Positions 20,700-29,929 of a DNA stretch of 64,000 nucleotides are shown here, piece by piece. Origin of the DNA: Gammaproteobacteria bacterium (lineage in GTDB: Bacteria > Pseudomonadota > Gammaproteobacteria > Burkholderiales > Gallionellaceae); assembly GCA_018813765.1 (NCBI GenBank), contig JAHJBC010000010.1, forward strand, positions 151,150 to 215,149, read 5' to 3'. Below the pieces are notes generated by a model that had not been told where the DNA came from, ran no database searches, and saw only the letters and a list, made by a program, of their open reading frames with translations. Each line of letters begins with the position of its first letter. Positions within the stretch are counted from its first letter, which is position 1. The position numbers and the translations under genes were made by a program.

Positions 20700-21361
20700 G
20701 TCTTGTCCAGACTCAGGGTATACAGGGTCAACGTCAATTCCACGGACGGATACTGGATCACATTCATCTGCGCCCTGCCCCAGAACATCTGCGTGGGCAA
20801 TCTTTCCAGCGCGGACAGATATTGCAACAGGTCGGCATAACTGCCGCGCACCGTGATCTTCACGCCATGCTTGTATATCTGCGTTTCCAGCCCGGTCGCC
20901 TGGGCCGTGGCGGCATCGCCGGTCGACTCGACGAGGGGACTCACCGGCAACGTGGTGAGCGCAACCAGTTGCAGGCGCTGATCGCGCTTGAGCACCTGCT
21001 CCAGCAATTCGGCCATCTTCTCCGGCGGCACCAGCTTGTCGCGCCGCTCCTTGAGATAGAGCTTGCCCTCGTCGATCTGCTTGCGCAGTTCGGACACACG
21101 CAGGTGTTGCGGCGATGATTCCGCATCCTCCCTGGCCTTCAGCAAGGCGGCGAGCTGCGCCTGGATTTCCTTCATCTTCTCGTTCTGTTGCTGCACCTGC
21201 GCGGAAAGGCTCTTCTGCTTCTGCAACAGCGGATTGAGGAACAGCGAATCGATCAGCGACAACAGCAGGAATACCGCCGCCGCAAAGATCAGGGCACGCT
21301 CGCGCAGCGACATGCCATCCACTTTGGCGACGATCTTGTCTATGCGCTCCTGCATGTTCAT
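20684..21361 (-). CDS. mshJ: MSHA biogenesis protein MshJ (PilO/GspM-like)
   Basis: 225 residues, one N-terminal membrane helix (ALIFAAAVFLLLSLIDSLFL), a coiled-coil (QKQKSLSAQVQQQNEKMKEI) and a periplasmic ferredoxin-like domain ending GSYADLLQYLSALERLPTQM. This is the alignment-subcomplex protein corresponding to PilO. ATGA overlap with the upstream PilN-like gene. Confidence 0.9.
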   Translation of the reverse strand: MNMQERIDKIVAKVDGMSLRERALIFAAAVFLLLSLIDSLFLNPLLQKQKSLSAQVQQQNEKMKEIQAQLAALLKAREDAESSPQHLRVSELRKQIDEGKLYLKERRDKLVPPEKMAELLEQVLKRDQRLQLVALTTLPVSPLVESTGDAATAQATGLETQIYKHGVKITVRGSYADLLQYLSALERLPTQMFWGRAQMNVIQYPSVELTLTLYTLSLDKTWLQV

Positions 21362-21984
21362 TTCTTCACCTCCGCAATCAGCTCGGATTGCAGGCTGAAT
21401 TCGATATAGCGCGGCGGCGGCTGGTTGGCATCCTTCTTCGGCTCTTGCAACTGCATGGCCGCAAAGGTCTTGCCGCGCATGACCTTTTCCGCGCCCAGGC
21501 GCCGGATGTACGCAGGCACCAGTTGCCCGTCCACCACCGCGCCGCTCATGCTCATCTGCGCCCCGTCGCCGGTGATGTCAAAAGCGGTCAGCCACATGCC
21601 CTTGACGGACTGGCGCGCGAATGCGCGGAGATATTCCGAATATCCATTGGTGTTGCCGATGGCGCCGCTCTTCAGCAGGTTCAGCACCGTTTCCTGCGCC
21701 GCCGCCTGGATTTCCAGTTGCTTCAATTCTTCCTGCAGCAACTCCTGCTTGCGCTTGGGCGCGAATTCGTTGGTGTAATTGACGAGGCGGGTCTGCTCGG
21801 CAAGATAGCGCTTGTTGATCTCGTCGGTCTGCTTCGACAGCATGTCAACCTGGTACACGGCGTAGCCGTAAAACACTGCCGAACCGAGCACGATCAACCC
21901 CAGCGCCTGCAACATGGTGGTGACGGAGAAGTATTTCTTCTGCGTCATGAACACCGGGTTGAACAGGTTGATCTGCTGGCTCAT
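21358..21984 (-). CDS. PilN-like MSHA alignment protein (second half of MshI function)
   Basis: 208 residues: short cytoplasmic tail QINLFNPVF, as in PilN proteins where it binds PilM, one membrane helix near 23-43, a coiled-coil and a periplasmic domain (MWLTAFDITGDGAQMSMSGA). In many MSHA loci this gene is called mshI2 or pilN. Overlaps both neighbours by 4 bases, so mshI, this gene and mshJ form a tightly coupled PilM-N-O-like set. Confidence 0.85.
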   Translation of the reverse strand: MSQQINLFNPVFMTQKKYFSVTTMLQALGLIVLGSAVFYGYAVYQVDMLSKQTDEINKRYLAEQTRLVNYTNEFAPKRKQELLQEELKQLEIQAAAQETVLNLLKSGAIGNTNGYSEYLRAFARQSVKGMWLTAFDITGDGAQMSMSGAVVDGQLVPAYIRRLGAEKVMRGKTFAAMQLQEPKKDANQPPPRYIEFSLQSELIAEVKK

Positions 21985-22937
21985 AGCGCCTTCTTCTCCT
22001 GGCGCAATGCCGCACCCAGAGCCGGCAACGCGTAGCAGGCATATTCGCTGTCGGCCAGCTCCGGCACCGCGACGATATCCATACCCTGCGCCAGATCCAG
22101 CATCTCCACCGGCAGCCCCAGGTTCTCGCGCAACACCTTGTCCAGACGCAGCGATTCCGGCGCCACGACCAGCATGCGGCTCACCGGAATGTGGTGGAAC
22201 TGGCGGTCGAAATAATCCAGCGAGCGTTGCACTTCGAGTTCCATGCGGTCCATGTATTGCTGGCGCAGGTTCTCGTCCGCATCCTGCAACTGCCCCAGCG
22301 TGATCTCAAGGCGGCGCGCGAGGAACAGCTCGCCGTCGCAGGTGATGGTGAGCATGCCGCCCTCGTCGCCGAACGCCAGCATCGCCAGACCGCGCGCCTC
22401 TTCCTCGAACAGCGCGGCGATGTTGCGCTGCGCCATCTCGGGAATGTCGATCACGCTCAAATCGATCCTGGCTTTTTCGAACAGGCCGATGCGCTTGCGT
22501 ATCGTCTCGTTTGACGCCGCGACCGCATACAACGATTGCGGCCGATCACCGCCGTACCTCTGGGTCGGAATCTGCAATACGTCGATGGTTGCATCGTCGA
22601 CGTGGTAGCTGAGCACATCCTTGATCTTCCAGCGGATCGCGGTCTTCAACTCGTCGACCGGCACGTTTGGCGCATCCACCATCATCATCTGGTATTCGCT
22701 TCCGGACAGCAGCGTGGTGAAGCGCGCATCTTCGATCTTTTCATCCTTGCGTATCCGCTCCAGCGCAGACGCCGTCACCTCGGTGAGGGGGTGGAAGGAA
22801 CACTGGGTGATCTGCGGGCGAGCGCCCACATATTTCGCACGAACGACATGGACGCCGCGCTTTCCGATAACGACAGCAGTCCATCCGCTGTCGCGGTTGC
22901 TACGCTTGAAAATCTTTGACAGCAACGGCATCTCCAT
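21981..22937 (-). CDS. mshI: MSHA biogenesis protein MshI (PilM-like)
   Basis: 318 residues, actin-like fold of PilM type, cytoplasmic. Recognisable: GWTAVVIGKRGVHVVRAKYV, MVDAPNVPVDELKTAIRWKI, VIDIPEMAQRNIAALF and LAMLAFGDEGGMLTITCDGE. First gene of the I-N block; the promoter should lie in the 159-base gap before it, which also holds an inverted repeat abutting the mshQ stop. Start could be either of two close ATGs (22937 or 22931). Confidence 0.9.
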   Translation of the reverse strand: MEMPLLSKIFKRSNRDSGWTAVVIGKRGVHVVRAKYVGARPQITQCSFHPLTEVTASALERIRKDEKIEDARFTTLLSGSEYQMMMVDAPNVPVDELKTAIRWKIKDVLSYHVDDATIDVLQIPTQRYGGDRPQSLYAVAASNETIRKRIGLFEKARIDLSVIDIPEMAQRNIAALFEEEARGLAMLAFGDEGGMLTITCDGELFLARRLEITLGQLQDADENLRQQYMDRMELEVQRSLDYFDRQFHHIPVSRMLVVAPESLRLDKVLRENLGLPVEMLDLAQGMDIVAVPELADSEYACYALPALGAALRQEKKAL

Positions 22938-23017
22938 AATTGGCGTGAAGTTAATTCACTAACCTATTGCTGTCAAGGGATTTTTTGGGAATCAGATGTC
23001 TAACGTCGGACAACTGC

Positions 23018-23096
23018 TGACTATTTCCCGACATCCGACGGCGAATCTGCGGTCAGGGCTATTCCCGCAGACCCACCACCTGTCCGGAAATAGTCA
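23018..23096. repeat. Inverted repeat between mshQ and mshI
   Basis: Arms TGACTATTTCCCGACA (23018-23033) and TGTCCGGAAATAGTCA (23081-23096) match as reverse complements at 15 of 16 bases. Between them lies a small hairpin TCTGCGG/CCGCAGA. The right arm abuts the mshQ stop. It may be a terminator-like structure for the pilin operon or the trace of a small mobile repeat. Confidence 0.8.
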
Positions 23097-26000
23097 TCAG
23101 TTCTCGCGGCGGTAGATGTAGTTGTTCCTGTTGCTGTATACGCCGAAGGTCACCCGCCCGAGTACGCTGCCGGTCTGCAAATAAGTCGGCGCATCCAGCC
23201 CAATGTCGGCACTGCCTGTCACTCCTGGCGCTGCCAGCGTAAAGCTCCGCAGCCCGCTCGCTACTGTCACATCCCCGCCCCCGACTGCGTTGATGTTTGC
23301 GGCGGCGAGCGTCCCGGAGATGATGGCCTTCGTCAGGTTGGTCGCAGTGTTGAATGAAGTGACATTGTCGGTAGTGCTGACCAGCCAGTTATTCCCGTCC
23401 CAGTACTGTACAGTAGCGGTAACTCCCAGCGGCAACCTCTCGGATCCGTAGGCGTTCGACACTTTTAGTCGCCCGCTCACAATCTGCACGCCGCCTTCCA
23501 CCGAGGTTCCGGTCGGATCGACCAAGCGTTTCGAAGTCACGCCATCCCCACCGGTCGCTTCGGTTGCACGGATATAGATATTGGACGGAGCGCTCACGGC
23601 AGAGAAGGTGTACGCCTCAGTGTTCGAAGTGATCGTGCCCGCCGCAAACGCCGACATACTGGCCACACCGAGCCACCCGGCACCGGTCACAGCATCGTCC
23701 GTACCGAGGTTGCCCACGACTGTCAGCGATGTCATCTTGGCCAATCCGGTCGTAGCGTTGTAGTTGGAAGTTACTCCGCCTGCTGCATTCATGGCCGTCA
23801 CCGTCAGCGCGAACGTCTGTCCGGAATAGGCGATGCCGTTGTAAGTCGCCGGACAACTCGCGTCAGGACAACCCATGGGAACGCCCGCGACCTGCGACAC
23901 GACCGTGTCGAAATGGTGTGGGTAGAAGCGCCCCACGTTGCCGCTGGTCGTGCCGGTCACATTACCTGCGCCCAGATAGTTGCCGTCGCCAACGCTAGGC
24001 GTCAGCGTAACGATGCCGACTTCGCCCCAAGCGAAAGCCGTCCCTGTCGCCACGCCGGAGGTGAAGCTGCCGAATGTGCCGGTGATGGCTGGCGCGGTCG
24101 CCATGTTCGCCAGCACATTGGCCGGGGTGAGCAGCACAGTCTCGGGTGTCGCTTCATGTCCGTAGTTGGGCGTAGCGTTGCCGAGCGTGTTGATTGCGGT
24201 CACGGTCACGCTGAACGGGTCGCCGGCGCGGATGAATGTCAGACCTCCCGTTGCAAAAGCAGCCGGATTGTTGCCGGAAGGCAGCGCCCCCGCACCGCAA
24301 TTGTTCGCATCCGCAGTGGTGCATCGAATCTGCGACAGCACGAAACCGGCCGGCCGCACCACGAAGGGGCCGCTCTGCCCCACCTGCGTGGCGGCAGCAC
24401 TGTTGCGCGCATACAACTCCACCTGCCCGACATCGGCATAGTTGAACGTATAGGGACCGACACTTGGATTGGTTGCGGCAAAACTGAGATCGACACCGGT
24501 TGTCCAGTTAGCGGGAGCACCGCCGTTTGGTTCGCACAGTTCCAGTGCGCTCGCGGTCGCGGAGAAGGTCGCCTGCACTCCAGCGTCCGCCGCCGGGTTG
24601 TGGCAGCTCAGGCCGAACTCCATGTTGACTGTGGTCGCGCTGGCCCCGCTCAGTTGATTGGGCACGGACGAGGTGTTCACCGCAGTGATATACACGTTCG
24701 TAAAATCCTGCCCGGCCGTCAACGATGACCAGGACAGGATGTTGCAAGTCTGCCCTGCCCCGCCGAACGCGATGCCATGCACGCACGGGCCATCGGTGTA
24801 TACGAAACCGGGAGTCAGCGTGGTCGTATTGGTCGCGGTGTTGTTGGCGCTGACAGTATCGGTCACCGTGCCGGACACCGTCGCGGTGTTGGTGATCGTG
24901 CCCGTCGCACCCGCATCGACGGCGACCGTCAGCGTGATGGGCGGAGCGGACGCGCCATTGGCCAGCGAACCGACGTAACTGCAAGTGACGTCGGGCGCAT
25001 TCCAGGTGCAGGTCCATCCCGTCCCGATGCCGGAGTAATAGCCCAGTCCGGCCGGCAGGGTATCCACCACCTGGATGGTGCCCGACATGTCCTGTGGCCC
25101 GTTGTTGGTCACGGTCAGGATATAGGTGCCGTTAGAACCCGGCACCAGCGGCCCACTGCGCGACTTGGTAATGGAGAGGTCGGCATTCGCCTGCGGCGTG
25201 CCCACGCAGACGTCGTCGATATGCCAGTAGTCGTTGTCGAACGAACTGCCGTTAAGCTGACGGAAACGCAGACGGAAGCCGGTATGTTGTGCATCAGCAG
25301 GCAGGACGTGGCTGGCGTTGTATATCGTGCCTGCGGCCGCACTGCCAGGATAGGTCGCCAGGTTAGTCCACGCCCCGGAACTGTTTCGATACTCGACCAC
25401 CAGGTCTTCGTTGGCATCCGGGTCACGCGTCGCTGTCGTGCCGCTTTTCACCCAGTACACGATGTCGCCGCTCACGCCGGTCATGTCGGTGCGCAGGGTG
25501 GAGACCACCACGTAGCCCCAGCGCAGGTCGAGTTCGTGCGTAGCCGAGAGGAAGTCGGTAGTCCTGAGATCGGCATCGCCGATGGCCGCAGTAGGGGGCG
25601 CGCCTTCGGCCGAGATGCTCCAGCGCCCTAGTCCGGCTTCGAAGTTGTCGCAGAACGCACCTGTGTAACTACTTTCCGGCGCCTCGGTGATGATCACGTT
25701 ATCGAAGTGCCAGTAGTCGTAGCCGACCACGCCGGGTGCCCCGCCTGTGGCACCGCCGTTCGCATCACCGCTGCCCGCCGGCTGGTAGAACTGCAGTTTG
25801 AAATTCGCATGCATCGCATCGGCCGGCAACTGGATCACCGGCGTGAACACCTGGCCCTGCATGACACCGGTGGGATATTGCGCCAGCACTTTCCAGGTGT
25901 TGTCGCTGGCCAGATATTTCACCAGATAATCCTCGCCCACCGCCTCGGGATATTCGCTGAACGAGTCGCCGCCCCGTCGCATCCAGAAACTCAGCAATGC

Positions 26001-28295
26001 AGACGGGTAGGTGGACAAGTCGATGGTACGGCTTTCCACGGTGACGACGCTCCAGCGCGTGAACATCGAGCGGGTCGGATTGGCGCGGTTGGTGGTGGCA
26101 TTGAAGGGTGGGATGTCGGTATCTATGCCCGCGCAACCGCTGTTGCCGACCACGCCGTTGCAATCCGCCCCCGGGCCGGGCGTGATCGTCCAGCCGTTGC
26201 CCACAGCACCGGGGTTGGCGCGCTCGAAATCGTCGCAGAAGATCGCACTTGCGCCGCACACCGGAACCTCGAGGGTATAAATCTGCCCTGCGAAATCACC
26301 GTTGTTTAATCCCGCCCCGCCCAAAGGCACGCCACCGATGATGATCGAGTCGTTATCCACCAGATTCAGCCCCAGCGTGCCGGTCGCACCGGTGCCGGTG
26401 TTCGCCGTCACAGTCCATACCCGACCGCTGCCCGTCACACCCGTAATGGTGGCACCCGTCGCTGCACCTCCCATCACGAGCGCAAAATCCATTGCATCCA
26501 CGCCGGTCGCGTCACCGCTGAACAGCACATCCCACGAGACCGAGGTATTGGCAACCGTGGGGTTGGGACTGACGCGGTTGATCGAAGCGACCCAGGGTAC
26601 GGTCGGCGTGTAATAAACGGTGATCGGCATATGATCCACCGTGATCGTATGCGCGCCGCCATTGTTGCTCGGCTTGGTTGCAGCGAAGGCGGCGCCGAAG
26701 GTAGGCAGATTAATTTCAGCCGCCGTCCAGCCGCCCCATAGATCGGTTGCGCCGCCATGTGCCATGGCGACATCCGCAGTCGTATAGGTCGTGGCGCTCG
26801 ACCTGTCGACCGCCTGGATCACATCGGCCCTGACCAGTCGCATGGCGGCATCCTCGCTGCCGCCATTGGCAGTGCTGCTCGACTTGCGCTCGACGTTGAC
26901 AACAATGCCGACCACAGGCGCAGTCGCCGGGATCGCAAATCCGTAGCCGGTACATTTCAGGAAATGCGTGGTGCTCCCGTCCACGCTTGCGCTCGCATAT
27001 GCGTTATCGCTGGCAAGCGGCCCCGTCAAGGTGCCCCAGGTTCGGGTACCGATTCCGGTCGCATCGACGCAGGCGGTCGGATTCGCCGTGACACTGACCC
27101 CCGTGGGGCAGGCCGCAGTCGTGAAAGTCAGATTGGCGCCATAGGTAGTGCCATAGGAGTTCACACCGACGGCGTGAAAGTCATAGGTTGTCCCGCATGG
27201 TAGCCCGTTCAGTGATACTGATACCCCCGTGCTGCCGGAGCCGGCCGCCAGCGGGCTTTGTGTGGCAGTGACCGTGTAATCGTAGGCACCAATCCCATAT
27301 TCGAAAGTCACCGTGGTGGCAGCCCCATTGTCGCTGACCGTTCCGTTCAGCATCGCACCGGTCGTGGTGAGCGAGGTGGCCGCATTCGTGGTGACCGTCG
27401 GCGCGCCGATACAGGGATTGGCACCCTGTATGGTGTAGGGGACCGGGCAGGCTGCGGGGAAGATCGTACCGGCCAGGTTCCAATACCCCGCACTCGGGGC
27501 AATCACCGTCGAAGTGCCGTTGTAGGTGACGGTGTTGCCGCCGGCATTGGCATTGAAAGTGCCGACCCACTGTACGGCAGGCTGGGTGAGGGTCAGACTG
27601 GAGTTGGCACCTTGCGTCCAGGTGGATGTCGCATCGCCATTGCCGTCCAGATTCCGTAGCGTCACTGTGCCGTTGTTGGCAAAGGTACCGCCGTCCTGGA
27701 TTTCAATGTAGGAGTTCGGCGCGTTGATCGTGCCGTTGAGGATGACATTCGATGTATTGTTGTTATCGAGACGGATAATGCGATTGCCGTTGTTCTGGCC
27801 GGTTCCGGTGATGATCCCGTCTATGGTCAGCGTGGCGTTATTCTGATCTCCTACGCGTATCTCGCTGTCGAGTGTCAGATTCAGATTGGAACCGGCAGGT
27901 ATGGTGGTATTTGCATCGATCTGGATGCGCCCGATATCGATGATGGTGCCCGTGCCGGAAAGCGTCTGCCCGTTGCCCTCCATGATCAGGTTGCCGTTAT
28001 TGCCACTGCCGTCGTAGGTGCCGTTGATCAGCACACTGCCGGTGACGGTCAGGTCGTTGCCGTTGTCGTCCAGCGTCGCCCCGGCGTTGATCGTAAAGCC
28101 TACGATGTCCGGATTCGTGTTCATCGTGATGTTGTGCGCGATCACGACGTCATCGGTATTGTTCGGCACATGACCGCACGACCAGCGTCCGGACCAATTC
28201 CAGTTTCCCGCACTCAGACTGGTACACACCGCCGCTTCGGCAGTACCCGCCAGCAAGGCCAGCATCACGAATATCGTCTTTATTATTTTTTTCAT
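23097..28295 (-). CDS. mshQ: Giant MSHA protein MshQ (DUF6701 C-terminus, DUF11 and beta-rich repeats)
   Basis: About 1732 residues from the ATG at 28295 (GGAG 8 bases upstream; 28322 gives a longer form). Signal peptide MKKIIKTIFVMLALLAGTAE then: Asn/Gly-rich beta-solenoid-like stretch (about 30-290); a fibronectin-III-like segment (about 305-400); two segments beginning FCDDFERA and FCDNFEAG that resemble paired jelly-roll domains (about 690-1030); a DUF11 domain (LTVTNNGPQDMSGTIQVVDT, about 1045-1160); and the MshQ C-terminal region with RFYPHHFD and the ending YSNRNNYIYRREN. Probably surface-exposed at the pilus, perhaps an adhesin tip (inference). Few cysteines, consistent with an extracellular fibre protein. 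Confidence 0.88.
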   Translation of the reverse strand: MKKIIKTIFVMLALLAGTAEAAVCTSLSAGNWNWSGRWSCGHVPNNTDDVVIAHNITMNTNPDIVGFTINAGATLDDNGNDLTVTGSVLINGTYDGSGNNGNLIMEGNGQTLSGTGTIIDIGRIQIDANTTIPAGSNLNLTLDSEIRVGDQNNATLTIDGIITGTGQNNGNRIIRLDNNNTSNVILNGTINAPNSYIEIQDGGTFANNGTVTLRNLDGNGDATSTWTQGANSSLTLTQPAVQWVGTFNANAGGNTVTYNGTSTVIAPSAGYWNLAGTIFPAACPVPYTIQGANPCIGAPTVTTNAATSLTTTGAMLNGTVSDNGAATTVTFEYGIGAYDYTVTATQSPLAAGSGSTGVSVSLNGLPCGTTYDFHAVGVNSYGTTYGANLTFTTAACPTGVSVTANPTACVDATGIGTRTWGTLTGPLASDNAYASASVDGSTTHFLKCTGYGFAIPATAPVVGIVVNVERKSSSTANGGSEDAAMRLVRADVIQAVDRSSATTYTTADVAMAHGGATDLWGGWTAAEINLPTFGAAFAATKPSNNGGAHTITVDHMPITVYYTPTVPWVASINRVSPNPTVANTSVSWDVLFSGDATGVDAMDFALVMGGAATGATITGVTGSGRVWTVTANTGTGATGTLGLNLVDNDSIIIGGVPLGGAGLNNGDFAGQIYTLEVPVCGASAIFCDDFERANPGAVGNGWTITPGPGADCNGVVGNSGCAGIDTDIPPFNATTNRANPTRSMFTRWSVVTVESRTIDLSTYPSALLSFWMRRGGDSFSEYPEAVGEDYLVKYLASDNTWKVLAQYPTGVMQGQVFTPVIQLPADAMHANFKLQFYQPAGSGDANGGATGGAPGVVGYDYWHFDNVIITEAPESSYTGAFCDNFEAGLGRWSISAEGAPPTAAIGDADLRTTDFLSATHELDLRWGYVVVSTLRTDMTGVSGDIVYWVKSGTTATRDPDANEDLVVEYRNSSGAWTNLATYPGSAAAGTIYNASHVLPADAQHTGFRLRFRQLNGSSFDNDYWHIDDVCVGTPQANADLSITKSRSGPLVPGSNGTYILTVTNNGPQDMSGTIQVVDTLPAGLGYYSGIGTGWTCTWNAPDVTCSYVGSLANGASAPPITLTVAVDAGATGTITNTATVSGTVTDTVSANNTATNTTTLTPGFVYTDGPCVHGIAFGGAGQTCNILSWSSLTAGQDFTNVYITAVNTSSVPNQLSGASATTVNMEFGLSCHNPAADAGVQATFSATASALELCEPNGGAPANWTTGVDLSFAATNPSVGPYTFNYADVGQVELYARNSAAATQVGQSGPFVVRPAGFVLSQIRCTTADANNCGAGALPSGNNPAAFATGGLTFIRAGDPFSVTVTAINTLGNATPNYGHEATPETVLLTPANVLANMATAPAITGTFGSFTSGVATGTAFAWGEVGIVTLTPSVGDGNYLGAGNVTGTTSGNVGRFYPHHFDTVVSQVAGVPMGCPDASCPATYNGIAYSGQTFALTVTAMNAAGGVTSNYNATTGLAKMTSLTVVGNLGTDDAVTGAGWLGVASMSAFAAGTITSNTEAYTFSAVSAPSNIYIRATEATGGDGVTSKRLVDPTGTSVEGGVQIVSGRLKVSNAYGSERLPLGVTATVQYWDGNNWLVSTTDNVTSFNTATNLTKAIISGTLAAANINAVGGGDVTVASGLRSFTLAAPGVTGSADIGLDAPTYLQTGSVLGRVTFGVYSNRNNYIYRREN

Positions 28296-28337
28296 TTTTT
28301 TCTCCAGCCGGCGCATTCGCACCGGTAAGGCAAACCC

Positions 28338-28802
28338 CTACTCCCTCATCTTCGCATTCAGCACACGCTCGACGCGATTCTCCGTCCCCGCCGTTCCCCA
28401 TACTGCACTGGCGGTGATGTCGTAGCTCCACACCACATCCCCGACGGTCGATCCGTCCGGCGGCCAATCCGTGTCATCGACTGCCGATGCTGCGGCGATG
28501 CTTACTGTCACCGCAAAGTCCGATAAGTTCCCCGCCAGCGCCGTTGGCGTGCTGGGCGCAAAGACCACCGTCGGCACCGGAGCCGACATGCCAACATTCG
28601 TCTGGACGTTGTACGCCGCCCATTCTATGCCCGCGCTGGCCGCCTGGTAGGCCCGCGAACCCATCGCGTCCATCGCCAATCCCTGATTCTGCGTGGTCGA
28701 AAAAGACACCATCGCCGCGCCCAAGCCTGCCAGCACCACCAGCAAGAAGATGGCGGAGACGAGGCTGAAGCCGCGTTGCTTGCATTTCATATTCAATTTC
28801 AT
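28338..28802 (-). CDS. mshP: MSHA minor prepilin-like protein MshP
   Basis: 154 residues from ATG 28802. The type IV-like leader KCKQRG/FSLVSAIFLLVVLAG lacks the +5 Glu of ordinary prepilins, as usual for MshP/PilX-like proteins; then NQGLAMDAMGSRAYQAASAG and IEWAAYNVQ, the PilX/GspK-like pattern. The open frame continues upstream to 28958 through a palindromic repeat, and an ATG there overlaps the mshO stop (TGATG), so a 50-residue-longer form is possible. The 28802 or 28790 start gives a normal short leader. Confidence 0.85.
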   Translation of the reverse strand: MKLNMKCKQRGFSLVSAIFLLVVLAGLGAAMVSFSTTQNQGLAMDAMGSRAYQAASAGIEWAAYNVQTNVGMSAPVPTVVFAPSTPTALAGNLSDFAVTVSIAAASAVDDTDWPPDGSTVGDVVWSYDITASAVWGTAGTENRVERVLNAKMRE

Positions 28803-28841
28803 GCCTGCAATTTCCGTTATCCGAGCATCCTTCTGTCGCAT

Positions 28842-28921
28842 ACCCTCATCCCCTTCCCTTCTCCCAAGGGGAGAAGGGAGCCAAGCCCCTCTCCCACCGG
28901 GAGAGGGGTTGGGGTGAGGGA
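28842..28921. repeat. Palindromic repeat, family C, upstream of mshP
   Basis: Two adjacent hairpins (CTTCTCCC/GGGGAGAAG and CCCCTCTCCC/GGGAGAGGGG) enclosed by CCCTCA and TGAGGG. Sits between mshO and the likely mshP start and stays open in the mshP frame (translated as PHPNPSPGGRG). A related shorter copy is at 42254-42277. Confidence 0.88.
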
Positions 28922-28954
28922 ACCGCCGCATGGCCTGCATAACTACATTGTCCA

Positions 28955-29929
28955 TCACGGTATGTTGTTGATATGCACTTCATGGTAAAGGTTCACGCTT
29001 TCGTTGCCGCGCGTGATCGTTAATCTTGCCGCCAGCAAACTGTTGCGCTGGTTATCGGTGTTATAGACGAAAGTGCAGCCGCTCACCTTCTGGGCAAGGA
29101 TCGCTCTCGATCCGCCGGGCGGAGGCGCTGCCAGCACAGGATTGAAACCGTAATTCCAGTAACGCCTAAGTTGGCAAGTGCCATCTCCGTCCGCACCGAT
29201 TCCGCACGGGTTTCCGTTGGGGCTCATGCAGGCATAGGTCACGGCCCGCTGGGCAGCAGGCACAACTGAAAAACGATGTCCCTCAAGTTCCGACGAGGCG
29301 GGCAATGTCGCACCGGATGTGAACTGCACAGTGGTTGTTCCTGCCGCCGAAACCATGCGCCTCACGCCGGTTGCCGAATCCACCGCCTGATACGGTTGGC
29401 TTCCGTCCGATTGCGTGCTACCGATCACGATGGCATCGCCGACACTGGTTGCGATCTGTGTGCCAACGATCTCGAAACAGGTATCCGGAGCATCGAACGA
29501 AAGATTGTCGCCCGCCGCACCGCACAACCCGGAACCACTTGCCGCATCAACCCGATAGCGTCCGCCTGCAGTCGTCGGCAGGAATTCAAAATACGTCGAT
29601 CCCGCCGGTGTCGGCATGCGTATGCTGTTCGGCACCGCCGTGCGCAGGTCGCGTCCCAGCCTGCGCAGCGCGGTATCGGCGATATCGGTCATCTCGGCGC
29701 GGCGCGCGCTGTCCACATAGCCCTGCACCGGCGCACGGATGAACATCGCCACCATGCCCGCGATGATGCCGGTGATGACGATGACGATGATCATCTCGAC
29801 CAGGGTGAAGCCTTGGGAGTGCCGAGGGATGAGTGCTGAGTGCTGAGTGCTGAGAAGAAGCGGGCGCGCAGGGACATTGGCCTGCCCGGCCTGAATCCTG
29901 AATCCCGAATCCTGAATCCTGTTTTTCAT
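28955..29929 (-). CDS. mshO: MSHA minor prepilin MshO with repeat-built leader
   Basis: 324 residues. Prepilin site SQG/FTLVEMIIVIVITG with +5 Glu, then RAPVQGYVDSARRAEMTDIA and LGRDLRTAVPNSIR, the MshO signature. The leader before the cleavage site is 39 residues instead of the usual 5-25. Its codons come from two blocks of 7-base repeats (GAATCCT units and GAGTGCT units read on the opposite strand), giving MKNRIQDSGFRIQ and STQHSAL. No other in-frame start codon lies before the cleavage site, and the ATG overlaps the mshD stop, so the long leader seems real. Confidence 0.9.
   Translation of the reverse strand: MKNRIQDSGFRIQAGQANVPARPLLLSTQHSALIPRHSQGFTLVEMIIVIVITGIIAGMVAMFIRAPVQGYVDSARRAEMTDIADTALRRLGRDLRTAVPNSIRMPTPAGSTYFEFLPTTAGGRYRVDAASGSGLCGAAGDNLSFDAPDTCFEIVGTQIATSVGDAIVIGSTQSDGSQPYQAVDSATGVRRMVSAAGTTTVQFTSGATLPASSELEGHRFSVVPAAQRAVTYACMSPNGNPCGIGADGDGTCQLRRYWNYGFNPVLAAPPPGGSRAILAQKVSGCTFVYNTDNQRNSLLAARLTITRGNESVNLYHEVHINNIP
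29831..29920. repeat. Two heptanucleotide tandem arrays in the mshO leader
   Basis: 29831-29854 holds three GAGTGCT units plus GAG; 29893-29920 holds about four GAATCC(T/C) units. Both units are 7 bases, so gain or loss of one unit would shift the mshO frame. Confidence 0.9.

Noticed and set aside
24777..25631. Plus-strand frames inside mshQ
   Set aside because: No ribosome sites, Arg/Gly-rich shadows; mshQ is continuous on the other strand.
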